From assembly GCA_025353015.1 (NCBI GenBank), contig JANXRM010000293.1:1-45885 (forward strand): DNA of 45,885 bases. Direction: 5' to 3'. Positions 8,212 to 16,536 of the stretch are shown one piece after another. The number at the start of each line of letters is the position of its first letter. Positions within the stretch are counted from its first letter, which is position 1. Source of the stretch: Hyphomicrobiales bacterium (lineage in GTDB: Bacteria; Pseudomonadota; Alphaproteobacteria; Rhizobiales; Hyphomicrobiaceae). A program made the translations under genes and the position numbers. Below the pieces are notes generated by a model that saw only the letters and a program-made list of their open reading frames with translations, was not told the origin of the DNA and made no database searches.

Positions 8212-9092
8212 CAGACCGCCTCCTTGCCGAACAGTCCGGCGGGCCGCAGGATCAGGACGGCGATGACGATCGCATAGATCGCCAGCAGTTCGGCCTCGGC
8301 GTAGAAGACGATCGCCGCCGCCCGCACCAACCCGACGATGACCGCGCCGGCCAGGGCGCCGCTTATCGAGCCGAGGCCACCGATCACCACGACAGCAAAC
8401 GCCTCGACGACCAGCTCCGCCGCCATGTCGAGGGAGGCTGCCGAGGCCGGGACGACCAGGGCACCGCCGACGGTCCCCAGCGCTACGCCAAGCGTGAATA
8501 CGACCGAGAACATGGCGCGCGCATTGACGCCGACAGCTTCGGCCATGGCCCGGTTCTCGGCGGTTGCCCGCAACAGGCGGCCGAAGTTCGTGCGCTGCAG
8601 GAACCAGCCGAGCCCGGCGGCAACAGTGATGGCGACGGCGATGACGAAGACATTGTAGGCCGGCGTCTTGAACAGGCCGAGATCCAGTGTGCCGAACGAC
8701 AGGAATAGGGAGCCAGTGGTCTGCGGATTGGCACCCCAGCCGATGCGGAACAGATCTTGGAACATCAGCAGGAATGCGAACGTCAGCAACAGCTGGAAGC
8801 TCTCGTCGCGGTCATAGACCGTGCGCAGCACGCGTTCGAGTGGCGGGCCGATGACAGCACACGCGAGCCCGGCTAGAAGAACGACAACGAGCACCAGCGG
8901 CGTCGGCAAGCCAACGCCGATCGCCCATTTGGCGGCGCTGGCACCCACATAGGCGCCGAGCGCGTAAAAGGCGCCGCAGGCTAGGTTGACGATCTTCTGC
9001 ACACCGAACACGAGTTGCAGCCCGGCTGCGACCAGGAACAGAACCGCGGCATGAAACAAGCCGCCGAGAACGATTTCGGCAAAAGCAGCCAC
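8211..9092 (-). CDS. livH: Liv-type ABC transporter permease LivH
   Basis: The second permease of the Liv-type importer, 293 residues, about eight hydrophobic segments. It contains GLQLVFGVQKIVNLACGAFYALGAY, the LivH N-terminal block, and the coupling loop FGRLLRATAENRAMAEAVGVNARAMFSVVFTLGVALGTVGGAL. It starts with GTG at 9092 and has only a weak ribosome site. It follows the binding-protein gene by 25 bases, consistent with one transcript. Confidence 0.94.
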   Translation of the reverse strand: MAAFAEIVLGGLFHAAVLFLVAAGLQLVFGVQKIVNLACGAFYALGAYVGASAAKWAIGVGLPTPLVLVVVLLAGLACAVIGPPLERVLRTVYDRDESFQLLLTFAFLLMFQDLFRIGWGANPQTTGSLFLSFGTLDLGLFKTPAYNVFVIAVAITVAAGLGWFLQRTNFGRLLRATAENRAMAEAVGVNARAMFSVVFTLGVALGTVGGALVVPASAASLDMAAELVVEAFAVVVIGGLGSISGALAGAVIVGLVRAAAIVFYAEAELLAIYAIVIAVLILRPAGLFGKEAV

Positions 9093-9117
9093 GAACGAAG
9101 CTTTCTGCGCCCCCCGC

Positions 9118-10410
9118 TTAGACCGGGAACTTGGCCGTCTCGATCCACTTCCAGAAGTCGGCGCCGGCTGGTTTCTGCAGGACGTCCGAGGTCATGGTGT
9201 CGAAGGTCGACAGCGTGCAGAAGTCGTAGGCGTTCTTGTGGGTGGTGAGGCCTTGAATGAACGTCTGCTCAGCGATGTTATCCTTCCGGAACCAGCCCGG
9301 ACCGCCGAGCGACTGCACCTTGATGCCGGACTTCAGCGTGTCGATGACGTCGTCCTGGGACGGCCAACCGCCCTTTGCCTTATGCGCGGCCTCGACCGCT
9401 GTCTTGTAGGACTCCATGGCGAAATAGGCGCGATCGGCCTCCCAATGCGGGTAGTCCTTGTGCGTGCCCACGTACCAATCGACGAACTCCTTCTGCAGCG
9501 GCGTCGGATTGGGATGCCCGAAATAAAGCGTGTTGTGGCCAAACAGCATGTTTTCCGGTGTGAATGCCTTCTTCAGGCTGGTGTGCTGCCAGCCGGCAGC
9601 CGGAAACACCATTAGGCTCGACTTGGTCAGTTCGGCCGCGTGCGCCTGTTGCATGAAGACCGGCAAATCTGCAAACAGCAGCGACGAGAAGATCAGGTCG
9701 GGCTTGGCGGCTTTCAGCGCGGCAACGAAGGACGTCACCTCCATGTTGCCGACCTTGGGCCATTGCTCGGCGACCACCTCGTACTCGATGCCATAGCGCT
9801 TCAGGATCGCCTTGAAGGCTGCCCAGTTGTTTCGGCCGTAGGAGTAGTCCGGGTTGATGCCGGCGATGGTCTTGAACTTACCCTTGAAGTGCTTGATGGC
9901 CAGCAGCGAGGCCATCACCGCCTCGCACTCGTTGTCGGTCGACTTGAAGCAATAACGCGCATCCGGCAACTTCTCGGTGACGCCGTCCTGGGTCGTGCCG
10001 TCCCACATGATCGTCAGCTTCTTGGAGTCTTCGACGACCGGCCCGAGCGCCAGCGCAACGCCCGTCGACACGACGCCTTGCACCATGTCGACCTTGTCCT
10101 GCAGCACGAGCTTGTTGAACCGCTCGATCGTCTGCTGGGCGTTGGTCTCTTCCTCGACGACCAGCTCGACCTTGCGGCCAGCGATGCCGCCCGCCTTGTT
10201 GAGCCGCTCGACCGCCCACTGACAGCCGCGCAGGCCGTTCTCGCCGGCCGTTGCCGCGATGCCGCCCTTTGGCGTGAGAATGCCGATTTTCAGCGACGTG
10301 TTCTGGGCGATGGCTGGAAAGCCTGTGACAGCGACGCCGGCGGCGACCGCACCTGCTCCCTTGATGACGTCGCGGCGGCGCAGGACGCCCCTCGTGTGCT
10401 GGCCCTTCAT
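9118..10410 (-). CDS. Liv-type ABC transporter substrate-binding protein (Tat signal)
   Basis: Periplasmic binding protein of the Liv/type-I fold that captures the ligand for LivHMGF. From the ATG at 10410 (430 residues) the N terminus reads MKGQHTRGVLRRRDVIKGAG followed by a hydrophobic stretch ending GFPAIAQ. The RRRDVIK twin-arginine motif suggests folded export by Tat. Mature hallmarks are LKIGILTPKGG, NKLVLQDKVDMVQGVVSTGVALA, INPDYSYGRNNWAAFKAIL and DADFWKW-type C-terminal helices. A GTG ten codons further upstream also opens the frame, but GGAAGGA lies just ahead of 10410. Ligand unknown; the homologues bind amino acids, amides or aromatic acids. It is transcribed away from the candidate selenoprotein gene across a 241-base region. 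Confidence 0.93.
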   Translation of the reverse strand: MKGQHTRGVLRRRDVIKGAGAVAAGVAVTGFPAIAQNTSLKIGILTPKGGIAATAGENGLRGCQWAVERLNKAGGIAGRKVELVVEEETNAQQTIERFNKLVLQDKVDMVQGVVSTGVALALGPVVEDSKKLTIMWDGTTQDGVTEKLPDARYCFKSTDNECEAVMASLLAIKHFKGKFKTIAGINPDYSYGRNNWAAFKAILKRYGIEYEVVAEQWPKVGNMEVTSFVAALKAAKPDLIFSSLLFADLPVFMQQAHAAELTKSSLMVFPAAGWQHTSLKKAFTPENMLFGHNTLYFGHPNPTPLQKEFVDWYVGTHKDYPHWEADRAYFAMESYKTAVEAAHKAKGGWPSQDDVIDTLKSGIKVQSLGGPGWFRKDNIAEQTFIQGLTTHKNAYDFCTLSTFDTMTSDVLQKPAGADFWKWIETAKFPV

Positions 10411-10651
10411 GCGATGTCCTTCCCGGTCGGTTGTCGGCACGGCCGATCACGTGTGATCGCACACCGATTTTTGCACAGCGCTTTCAATAGCGACGCTGGT
10501 TGAGCCGGAATACTATGCTTGGGAGGTGCTGCCGTCCAGCAGCTCGCATCCTCGGTATTCCCGGGAGACGTCCGCCAGCGATGAGCGCTTGTACGGCCTC
10601 GCTAACTCGGGCACGCTACGCTTACTTCCAAGCCATTTCCGCGAGGGCCGC
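10411..10651. promoter_or_regulatory. Divergent promoter region, Liv operon and GrdB-like gene
   Basis: A 241-base region between two genes reading outward, so it should carry both promoters and is the natural place for shared control. GGAAGGA precedes the leftward start and GCGAGGG the rightward one. I could not identify a clear operator or a confident -35/-10 pair. Confidence 0.5.
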
Positions 10652-11899
10652 ATGGCGCGCTTGACGGACTTCGACGATATCGGCCGTGACTATTACCAGT
10701 CGATGGCGATGCCGAGCTTTGCGACTCTGCGTTGGGCTCCGGCGAAGCCGGTGCACCAATCACGCATCGCTATGATCTCGACAGCGGGACTGCAGCGGCG
10801 CGGCGACCGCCCGTTCGCCGTCGACTCAGCCGACTATCGCCTGTTGCCGGGCGACGTGCGTGCCGCCGACCTCGTGATGAGCCACATTTCCACGAATTTC
10901 GATCGCACCGGATTCCAGGAGGACCACAACGTCGTGTTCCCCATTGACCGCTTGAACGAGCTGGCGGCCGACGGCGTGATCGGGTCGGTGGCATCGATCC
11001 ATTATTCGTTCATGGGCGCGACACCGCCGGCGAAACTGGAGGCGACCGCCCGCGCGCTGGCAGGACTCCTGAAGCAGGACCGTGTCGATGCGGTACTGCT
11101 GGTGCCCGTCTGACCCGCTTGCACGCGCGCCGTGGGCGCGCTCGGCCACTATCTGGAAAGTGAGGGCTTGCCCACCGCAGGCTTCAGCCTTATTCGCCTG
11201 CACACCGAAAAGATCCGACCGCCGCGCGCGTTGTGGGTACCGTTCGAACTCGGCCGCCCGCTCGGCGTGCCGAACGATGCTGCGTTCCAAACGCGCGTGT
11301 TGAAGGCGCTGCTCGCGACCCTCGCCGAACCGGCTGGGCCAGTGCTGGCAGACTATCCCGAAGAAGCGCCAAGCGGCGGAACCGGCGATATGAGCGGCAT
11401 GGCCTGCCCTATCATCCTGGATCGGCCTGCCGCCGCCGAGGAGACGCTGGAGGCTTCGGTGCTGCGGGAAATCCGCCAGCTGCAGCCCTGGTATGACCTC
11501 GCACGCGAGCGGCGGCAGCGGACCACGTTCGGCAGCGCTGGCCTCGACATCGAGGGCGTCGCGGGCTTTCTCGCGCGCTGGCTCGATCCCAGTCCACCGG
11601 TGAGCCCGCGACCCGACCAATCGCCGGAAGCCATGTTGAAGCTCGCGGCCGAGGACCTCAAGGCCTTCTATTTTGAGGCCATGGCCGGCCAACCTCAACC
11701 GATGACCGGCCGGGCAGCGGCAGATTGGTTCTGGGGTGAAACCTCCGCAGCCCGGTTATTCGCAGCCTTGCGTGAGCGCTGTATCGCCGAGATCGATCCT
11801 GACCGCCAGTTCATCGGTCACAACCTGCTGGTGCCACGAGAGCAATGGACCCGTTTCGGCATCACCGAGCGGTGGTGGCGAGCGCCCGGCACTACTTAG
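10652..11899 (+). CDS. GrdB/PrdB-like reductase with in-frame TGA, probable selenoprotein
   Basis: Two open frames (10652-11110 and 11114-11899) lie in the same frame, separated only by the TGA at 11111-11113. Read through, they give one 415-residue protein with selenocysteine at position 154, in the sequence VLLVPV-U-PACTRAVGALGHYLE, a UxxC redox motif. The flanking blocks PGDVRAADLVMSHISTNFDRTGFQEDHNVVFPIDRLNELAADGVIGSVASIHYSFMG and TEKIRPPRALWVPFELGRPLGVPND match the selenoprotein B family of glycine/sarcosine/betaine/D-proline reductases, whose clostridial members carry selenocysteine (or Cys) at this place. About 140 extra C-terminal residues (LQPWYDLARERR onward) are not part of the clostridial PrdB core; their role is unknown. 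The ATG at 10652 follows GAGGG. A hairpin lies directly behind the TGA. The alternative is a Cys-to-stop mutation making a pseudogene, but both halves are otherwise intact. Confidence 0.82.
11125..11141 (+). promoter_or_regulatory. SECIS-like hairpin directly after the in-frame TGA
   Basis: GCGCGCC (11125-11131) and GGCGCGC (11135-11141) form a perfect 7-bp stem closed by a GTG loop. The loop begins 18 bases after the TGA. Bacterial SECIS elements are short hairpins inside the coding frame immediately 3' of the UGA, with a G at the start of the apical loop, recognised by SelB. A lower CCG/CGG pairing (11115-11117 with 11143-11145) is possible across an uneven internal loop. In GC-rich DNA such a stem can arise by chance, so this is supporting rather than decisive. 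Confidence 0.55.
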
Positions 11900-13475
11900 C
11901 GAGCCAGACGTCTTCGAACCGCCAGCCATTGTAGATGCTGTTCACCATCAGCACGAGGTTCTTGACCTTCGGTGACCAGCACGTGCCGCCCTTGTTGTGC
12001 ATGATGATCGGGCGGGCGAGGTCCTCCTGCAGCCGCCGGTCGATCTCCCAAACCATTGTCCGGCGCTTCTCGAAGTCGGTCTCGACCGATTGTTTATCGA
12101 TCAAGGCGTCGATGTCGCGGTTGCAGTAGTTGGTGTAGTTGCGCTGCGAGCCGCAGGCGTAGTTCTCGTAGAATTGCTGGTCGGGATCATCGATGCCGCT
12201 GCCGGTCAGATTGAGGCCAACAATAAAATCCTTGCGCGCCACCTTGACGTGCCAGAGCGCGGTTTCAACAATGTCGAGTTCGCCGTCGATAAATATTTCC
12301 TTCATCTGGTCGATCAGGATGACGGCCGGATCTCGATAGGTCGGGATATTGCGCGTGGAAACCTTGACCTGGATCTTCTTCGACGGGCCATAACCGAGCT
12401 TGCTCATGATCGCCCGGGCCGTTTCTCGGTTTTTGCTGACATCGGCGCCAAAACCCGGGATCGTTTCCAGGACCTCCTTGGGCATGCCCCAGATCCCTTC
12501 AGGCCCTGGCAGCAAGGCGCCGCCGACAGCGTTCTGGCCCTCGGAAAGAATATCGGTGAAAGCCTTGCGGTCCAGTGCTAGCGCCATGGCTCGCCGGACC
12601 TCGGCATTGTCGAAGGGCGCCTTGTCGAAATTGACCAGCAGATTTGTGGACACATTGGTCGTTGTGACCTCGCAGGTCGCTTGCGGGGCCTGTGCTTTGA
12701 TATCCTTGATCAATGGGATCGTCATCTCATAGGGAAAGGTGACGTCATGCTGGCCGGCGACAAAGGACAGGATCGCGGTCGACCGGTTCGGGATGATCGT
12801 GAAATCGATTGCGTCCAGATAGGGCCGGCTGGGCTTCCAGTAGTCGGGGTTCTTCACCAGCCGGATTGACTCGTTGCGCTTGAACTCGACGAGCTTGAAG
12901 GGCCCGGTGCCGATCGGATTGGTGCGCATCGTCGCGCTTGGCACGTGGCAGGGATAGACGGGCGTATATCCGGACGCGAGCATCGCCAGCATCGATGGCT
13001 GCGGCCGTTTCAAATGCAGCACTGCCCCAGAGGTGCCGTCGGTCGTCACGTCGAGGACATTTGTATACCAGCCGGCGCGGAAATTGAGCCGCAACTTGTC
13101 CTCGGACTTGCCGAGCAGGAGATCAAATGTGCATTTCACGTCGGCCGATGTGAACGGACGGCCATCATGCCATTTGACGCCCTCGCGCAGCTTGAAGGCG
13201 AGCTTCGTGCCATCCGGGTTCCAGCTCCATGCCGTCGCCAGCTCGGGCACGATAGAGTTCATGGTGTTCTGCTTCACGTTCTGGTCATAGACGACCAGAT
13301 TGTTAAAAAGTGCCATGCTTGGCGTCAGAACCGAGTTCGTGCCTTCCTCATGGATCGACAGGCTGGCCGGGTTATCACGATGCGTGATCCGAAGTGTGCC
13401 ACCCGATTGTTGTGACCACGCTACTGGCGCGAACAATGCGATTGCTGCCCCTGTCACCACGAACAATCTGTACAT
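11892..13475 (-). CDS. ABC transporter substrate-binding protein, family 5 (peptide/nickel type)
   Basis: A 527-residue periplasmic binding protein of the DppA/OppA family. It has a Sec signal peptide (YRLFVVTGAAIALFAPVAWSQ), then GGTLRITHRDNPASLSIHEEG. Family landmarks are LATAWSWNPDGTKLAFKLREGVKWHDGRPFTSADVKCTFDLL and NPIGTGPFKLVEFKRNESIRLVKNPDYWK. The open frame starts with GTG at 13490, but those codons (GTG AGG GAG GTC) are the ribosome site for the ATG at 13475, which I choose. No permease or ATPase genes are adjacent. Its 3' end overlaps the convergent GrdB-like gene by eight bases. Confidence 0.92.
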   Translation of the reverse strand: MYRLFVVTGAAIALFAPVAWSQQSGGTLRITHRDNPASLSIHEEGTNSVLTPSMALFNNLVVYDQNVKQNTMNSIVPELATAWSWNPDGTKLAFKLREGVKWHDGRPFTSADVKCTFDLLLGKSEDKLRLNFRAGWYTNVLDVTTDGTSGAVLHLKRPQPSMLAMLASGYTPVYPCHVPSATMRTNPIGTGPFKLVEFKRNESIRLVKNPDYWKPSRPYLDAIDFTIIPNRSTAILSFVAGQHDVTFPYEMTIPLIKDIKAQAPQATCEVTTTNVSTNLLVNFDKAPFDNAEVRRAMALALDRKAFTDILSEGQNAVGGALLPGPEGIWGMPKEVLETIPGFGADVSKNRETARAIMSKLGYGPSKKIQVKVSTRNIPTYRDPAVILIDQMKEIFIDGELDIVETALWHVKVARKDFIVGLNLTGSGIDDPDQQFYENYACGSQRNYTNYCNRDIDALIDKQSVETDFEKRRTMVWEIDRRLQEDLARPIIMHNKGGTCWSPKVKNLVLMVNSIYNGWRFEDVWLAK

Positions 13476-13544
13476 AACGACCTCCCTCACTTTTCTATAT
13501 TTTTTTGCTTAACGCATGAGGCGTGCATCTGGTCGCAAAAGTCA

Positions 13545-13790
13545 ATGAATGCGGAAGGGCCGATCGCAGCTCAAACTTTGACATCCGGCGCCGTCTTGGT
13601 GGCGGAGGTGCCGCGCGTGGCGGGCACGCCGATCAAGTTCAATGGCGCCCATTTTTGCGGCCGGATCGCCACCGCCCGCGCGGGGGGCAGCGCGTGCGCG
13701 AGGTTCTGCGGCAGGCCGGGTTTGGCGATGACGCGAACGATGGTGTCCTGCGCTCCGGCAGCGCTTACGCCGCGGACGGCGCGCAACTTG
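13545..13790 (+). pseudogene. Decayed C-terminal end of a CaiB/BaiF-type CoA-transferase
   Basis: One frame reads VLVAEVPRVAGTPIKFNGAH, and after a shift of frame near 13690 another reads QRVREVLRQAGFGDDANDGVLRSGSA. Together they match the typical end of class III CoA-transferases (a VxGTPIKF block, then HTREVLxEAGFxDxxIxxLxxxGA). No N-terminal part is present; the sequence on the left is the leader of the family-5 binding protein. This looks like a relic left after a deletion. The boundaries are approximate and the call rests on recognition by eye. Confidence 0.5.
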
Positions 13791-13895
13791 GTGGTCCGAC
13801 CGCGAATTACAAATCGTTGCCGGCTCGAACAATATGCTTCGGGCGCGACTGCTCCATCGCGCCCTCTATTTTCTGCCAACGGTGGAGCGTCCGTA

Positions 13896-14207
13896 TTACT
13901 TCGCCATCATGGAGCGAATGACGCCGATGATGGCCATGAGCGCGCCACCGCCAACGCCGCCACCCGCCATCTGTCCGATGATGGCGCCGATATCGATGCC
14001 AGCCCCGCCCGTCTTGCTGGCGGCAACCGCGCCGAGCGACGGAACGAGAATGCCCAGGAGTTTGCCGCCAAGCCCGCCGCCGACAATGCCGGCCACCGAG
14101 TTCCACAAGGTACCGAGGCTGAGGTTTTTCAAAACTGAGCCCGCAATGTTGCCACCGGCGGCACCGCTGATCAGTGATACGATGATGTTGATGAGGCTTG
14201 CATCCAT
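13896..14207 (-). CDS. Small glycine-rich membrane protein of unknown function
   Basis: A 103-residue protein dominated by Gly, Ala, Ile and Leu, with alternating hydrophobic stretches and GG/GxxxG steps (SGAAGGNIAGSVL, GIVGGGLGGKLLGIL, GQMAGGGVGGGALMAIIGVIRSMM). These features suggest several tightly packed membrane helices, or a fold like glycine-zipper proteins. The ATG has AAGGGA upstream. It stands alone between a decayed CoA-transferase and a TctC receptor. I recall similar short proteins from Hyphomicrobiales annotated only as hypothetical. No function can be assigned. Confidence 0.75.
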   Translation of the reverse strand: MDASLINIIVSLISGAAGGNIAGSVLKNLSLGTLWNSVAGIVGGGLGGKLLGILVPSLGAVAASKTGGAGIDIGAIIGQMAGGGVGGGALMAIIGVIRSMMAK

Positions 14208-14398
14208 GGTCGGTTCCCTTTACGTTCCTGTTGTCAGCCGACGCGCGGCGGAGGATCGACCGCTAACATGGTTCGCGGACAGTTGGAAGACAACGCGTTC
14301 GACTTGATTGAGGTGGTGCGGACGCTGGCTAGGTGTGCGGCCTGTCTGCTTGAGCAGCCTCGATACTGCTTGGGGACGGCGATGACATCACCGCGTAC

Positions 14399-15382
14399 CT
14401 ACTGATCGGCCGTAATGCCGGCTTTTGCAATCACATCGGACCAGAGCTTCACGTCACCTGCGATGAATTGCGCGAACTCTTCCGGGCTCGACGTGGTGGG
14501 CGCTAAGCCCAAACCTTCGAGACGCGCACGCACGTCATCAAGTTTCAATATTGCCACCAGCTCGGCGTTGAGCCGCGCGACGATCGGCGCCGGGGTCCCT
14601 GCGGCCACGAAGAAGCCCTGCCAATTTACGGCATCGTAGCCGGCAACGCCCGACTCCGCGAGCGTCGGGATGTCCTTGATCTGGGGTAGGCGGACGCCAG
14701 CCGTCTGGGCCAGAATCACGACACTCCCCGCCTTGGCGTGCTCGAGGATCGCCGTGTCGGTGACGGCCAACAGCAGCTGCCCCGAGACGAGATCCGCGAC
14801 CGCCGGGCCGCTCCCCTTGTAGGGAACGTGCACGATGTCGACCTTCGCCATGAGCTTGAACAGCTCACCTGCCAGGTGCAGTGACGTTCCAACGCCACCG
14901 GAACCATAGGCCAGCTTGCCGGGTTGCGCTTTCGCCTTGGCGATCAGCTCGGCAACGCTTTTTACGCCAAGGCTTGGATGGACAACGAGCAGGTTCGAAA
15001 CGCGCGTCGCGAGCATCACGGGCGCCAAATCGCGCACGGGATCATAGGGCAACGCCTTATAGAGCGAACCAGCCGACGAGATATTGCCCACGGCACCGAC
15101 GAGAACCGTATATCCGTCCTTCAGCGACTTGGCGACGTAGTCTCCGGCAATCGTCCCGCCCGCCCCGGTGCGGTTCTCGACATACACGCTTTGCCCCAGA
15201 CGCTGCTGCAGATGCGGCGCAACCGCCCGCGCCAGAGCATCAACTGTCCCACCAGGAGGATAGGCGGCGATGACTTTAACGGGCTTTTCCGGCCATGTTT
15301 GTGCGCTGAGTGAACAAGGCGCGAGCAACGCCCAAGCGAAAGCAAGGCCGAGCGAACCGAGAGCCGAAAGCAACGTGCGCAT
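14399..15382 (-). CDS. Tripartite tricarboxylate transporter receptor, TctC/Bug family
   Basis: A 327-residue periplasmic solute receptor. It has a Sec signal ending LSAQ, then TWPEKPVKVIAAYPPGGTVDALARAVAPHLQQRLGQSVYVENRTGAGG, the standard Bug N-terminal domain, then LAYGSGGVGTSLHLAGELFKL and VDIVHVPYKGSGPAVADLVSGQ, which form the carboxylate-binding cleft. Bug proteins usually bind di/tricarboxylates, amino acids or aromatic acids for TctAB membrane partners; none are nearby, so it is an orphan receptor. The ATG follows GGAGGGGTGAC. It is divergent from a racemase-superfamily gene, which may work on its ligand (inference). Confidence 0.95.
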   Translation of the reverse strand: MRTLLSALGSLGLAFAWALLAPCSLSAQTWPEKPVKVIAAYPPGGTVDALARAVAPHLQQRLGQSVYVENRTGAGGTIAGDYVAKSLKDGYTVLVGAVGNISSAGSLYKALPYDPVRDLAPVMLATRVSNLLVVHPSLGVKSVAELIAKAKAQPGKLAYGSGGVGTSLHLAGELFKLMAKVDIVHVPYKGSGPAVADLVSGQLLLAVTDTAILEHAKAGSVVILAQTAGVRLPQIKDIPTLAESGVAGYDAVNWQGFFVAAGTPAPIVARLNAELVAILKLDDVRARLEGLGLAPTTSSPEEFAQFIAGDVKLWSDVIAKAGITADQ

Positions 15383-15574
15383 GTCACCCCTCCAGTGCCG
15401 TCCCCGAACTCTAGTTCGCGAACCTGGTCAAGGCCAAGCGAATACATGAGATGAGCGCCGCGCGGTTTCATTGGCGCCCTGCAAGTGTTGCTTCGGCACG
15501 GGTCGCTTGATCGAGCATTGCATCTGGACATAACGTGAGTTCACATGAACTGAGGGCCAGAAACGAGGTCGGGC
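15383..15574. promoter_or_regulatory. Divergent promoter region with two inverted repeats
   Basis: 192 bases between TctC (leftward) and the racemase (rightward). Two inverted repeats with similar half-sites lie at its ends: GTTCGCGAAC at 15414-15423 and AGTTCA-CA-TGAACT at 15538-15551. They flank both starts and may be operators for one regulator, but their length is modest and no regulator gene is adjacent. Confidence 0.35.
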
Positions 15575-16390
15575 ATGAAGCTGTGGTACCAGAGCATGAC
15601 GCGTGAGGGAAACTCGTGGGGCAACTACCCCAAAGCCTTGCGGCAAGTGCTCGATAAGGTGAAGGCGCCCGGAACGGAAATCGAAGTCCACGGACTGACG
15701 AAGACCGGCGGCGCGGGCGACCAATACCGCTACCTCGAGTTCCTGGAGACAGCAGAGGTTCTGGATAACGTGCATATCGCCATGGAGCGCAAGTTCGATG
15801 CGTTCCTCATCGGAATCATTTGCGATCCCGGGCTGCGTGAGGCCAGGGAATTCGCGAATATTCCCGTCCTTGGCCTTTGCGAGAGTTCGCTGCATCTTGC
15901 CTGCATGATGGGCGCCTCGTTCTCACTCGTCACGATCAATTCGAAATTCACGCCGCGCATCGTCGAAAACGTTGAACGGTACGGACTGAAAGGACGTTTG
16001 GCGGCCGTCAGTCGCATGCAGGTCGAGCGCCTTCTCGATCTCTCCGCCGCCTTCGAGGACAAAGAAATCTGCGACCGCCTTGCCGCCGAGTTCGACCGGG
16101 CCGCAGCCGCCAACGCAGAAGCCGGCGCCGAGGTCGTCATTGCCGCCGGCGGCGTGGTCATGGCCCTGCTGGCCCACGCGGACAAACACGAGGCCGGCGG
16201 TGGCCTGCCCATTCTCAACGGCATCACGGCGTTGGTGAAAGCTGGCGAAATGGCCGTCGGCCTGTCGCGCGTCATGGGCGGGCGCTTCGCGAGCCGTGTG
16301 CGCTCCTACGCACCGCCGCCGCCCGATCAGATCGACGAACTGCGGAAATTCTACAACCCCGGCATCTATCCCGGCGTCCGCGGCACGTAA
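15575..16390 (+). CDS. Aspartate/glutamate/hydantoin racemase-superfamily protein
   Basis: A 271-residue protein of the Asp/Glu racemase fold. The block DAFLIGIICDPGLREAREFANIPVLGLCESSLHLA matches the family's ...DPGL..ARE.. signature. Two-base racemases use one Cys on each side of the substrate. Here the first Cys sits directly before DPGL, one place off the common spacing, and the second, normally in a GCAGM-like loop, is absent (EVVIAAGGVVMAL). It may therefore be an isomerase or decarboxylase, or an enzyme of other chemistry. It starts MKLWYQ, like the paralogue at 36487-37269 (MKIWYQ). GAGG precedes the ATG. It is followed by an SDR 146 bases downstream. Confidence 0.85.
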   Translation: MKLWYQSMTREGNSWGNYPKALRQVLDKVKAPGTEIEVHGLTKTGGAGDQYRYLEFLETAEVLDNVHIAMERKFDAFLIGIICDPGLREAREFANIPVLGLCESSLHLACMMGASFSLVTINSKFTPRIVENVERYGLKGRLAAVSRMQVERLLDLSAAFEDKEICDRLAAEFDRAAAANAEAGAEVVIAAGGVVMALLAHADKHEAGGGLPILNGITALVKAGEMAVGLSRVMGGRFASRVRSYAPPPPDQIDELRKFYNPGIYPGVRGT

Positions 16391-16536
16391 GCCGATCGTT
16401 CGTATGCGAGCTTAGGCCGGACAAAAAACGATTACCGACGCGAGGGCGTCATGTCCGTCATTGACGTTCGACAACGAAACATCTCGTGACAACAAAACGT
16501 CGCAGCGCAGGTCAGCAGGTCAATGGAGCGAGTTCG

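Noticed and set aside
11132-11899. Separate gene starting at the GTG at 11132
   Set aside because: It lacks a ribosome site and begins in mid-domain, directly in phase with the frame ending at 11110. It is the downstream half of the UGA-containing gene.
13571-13879. Minus-strand open frame opposite the CoA-transferase relic
   Set aside because: Its translation is basic and featureless, while the plus strand gives the recognisable CoA-transferase pieces.
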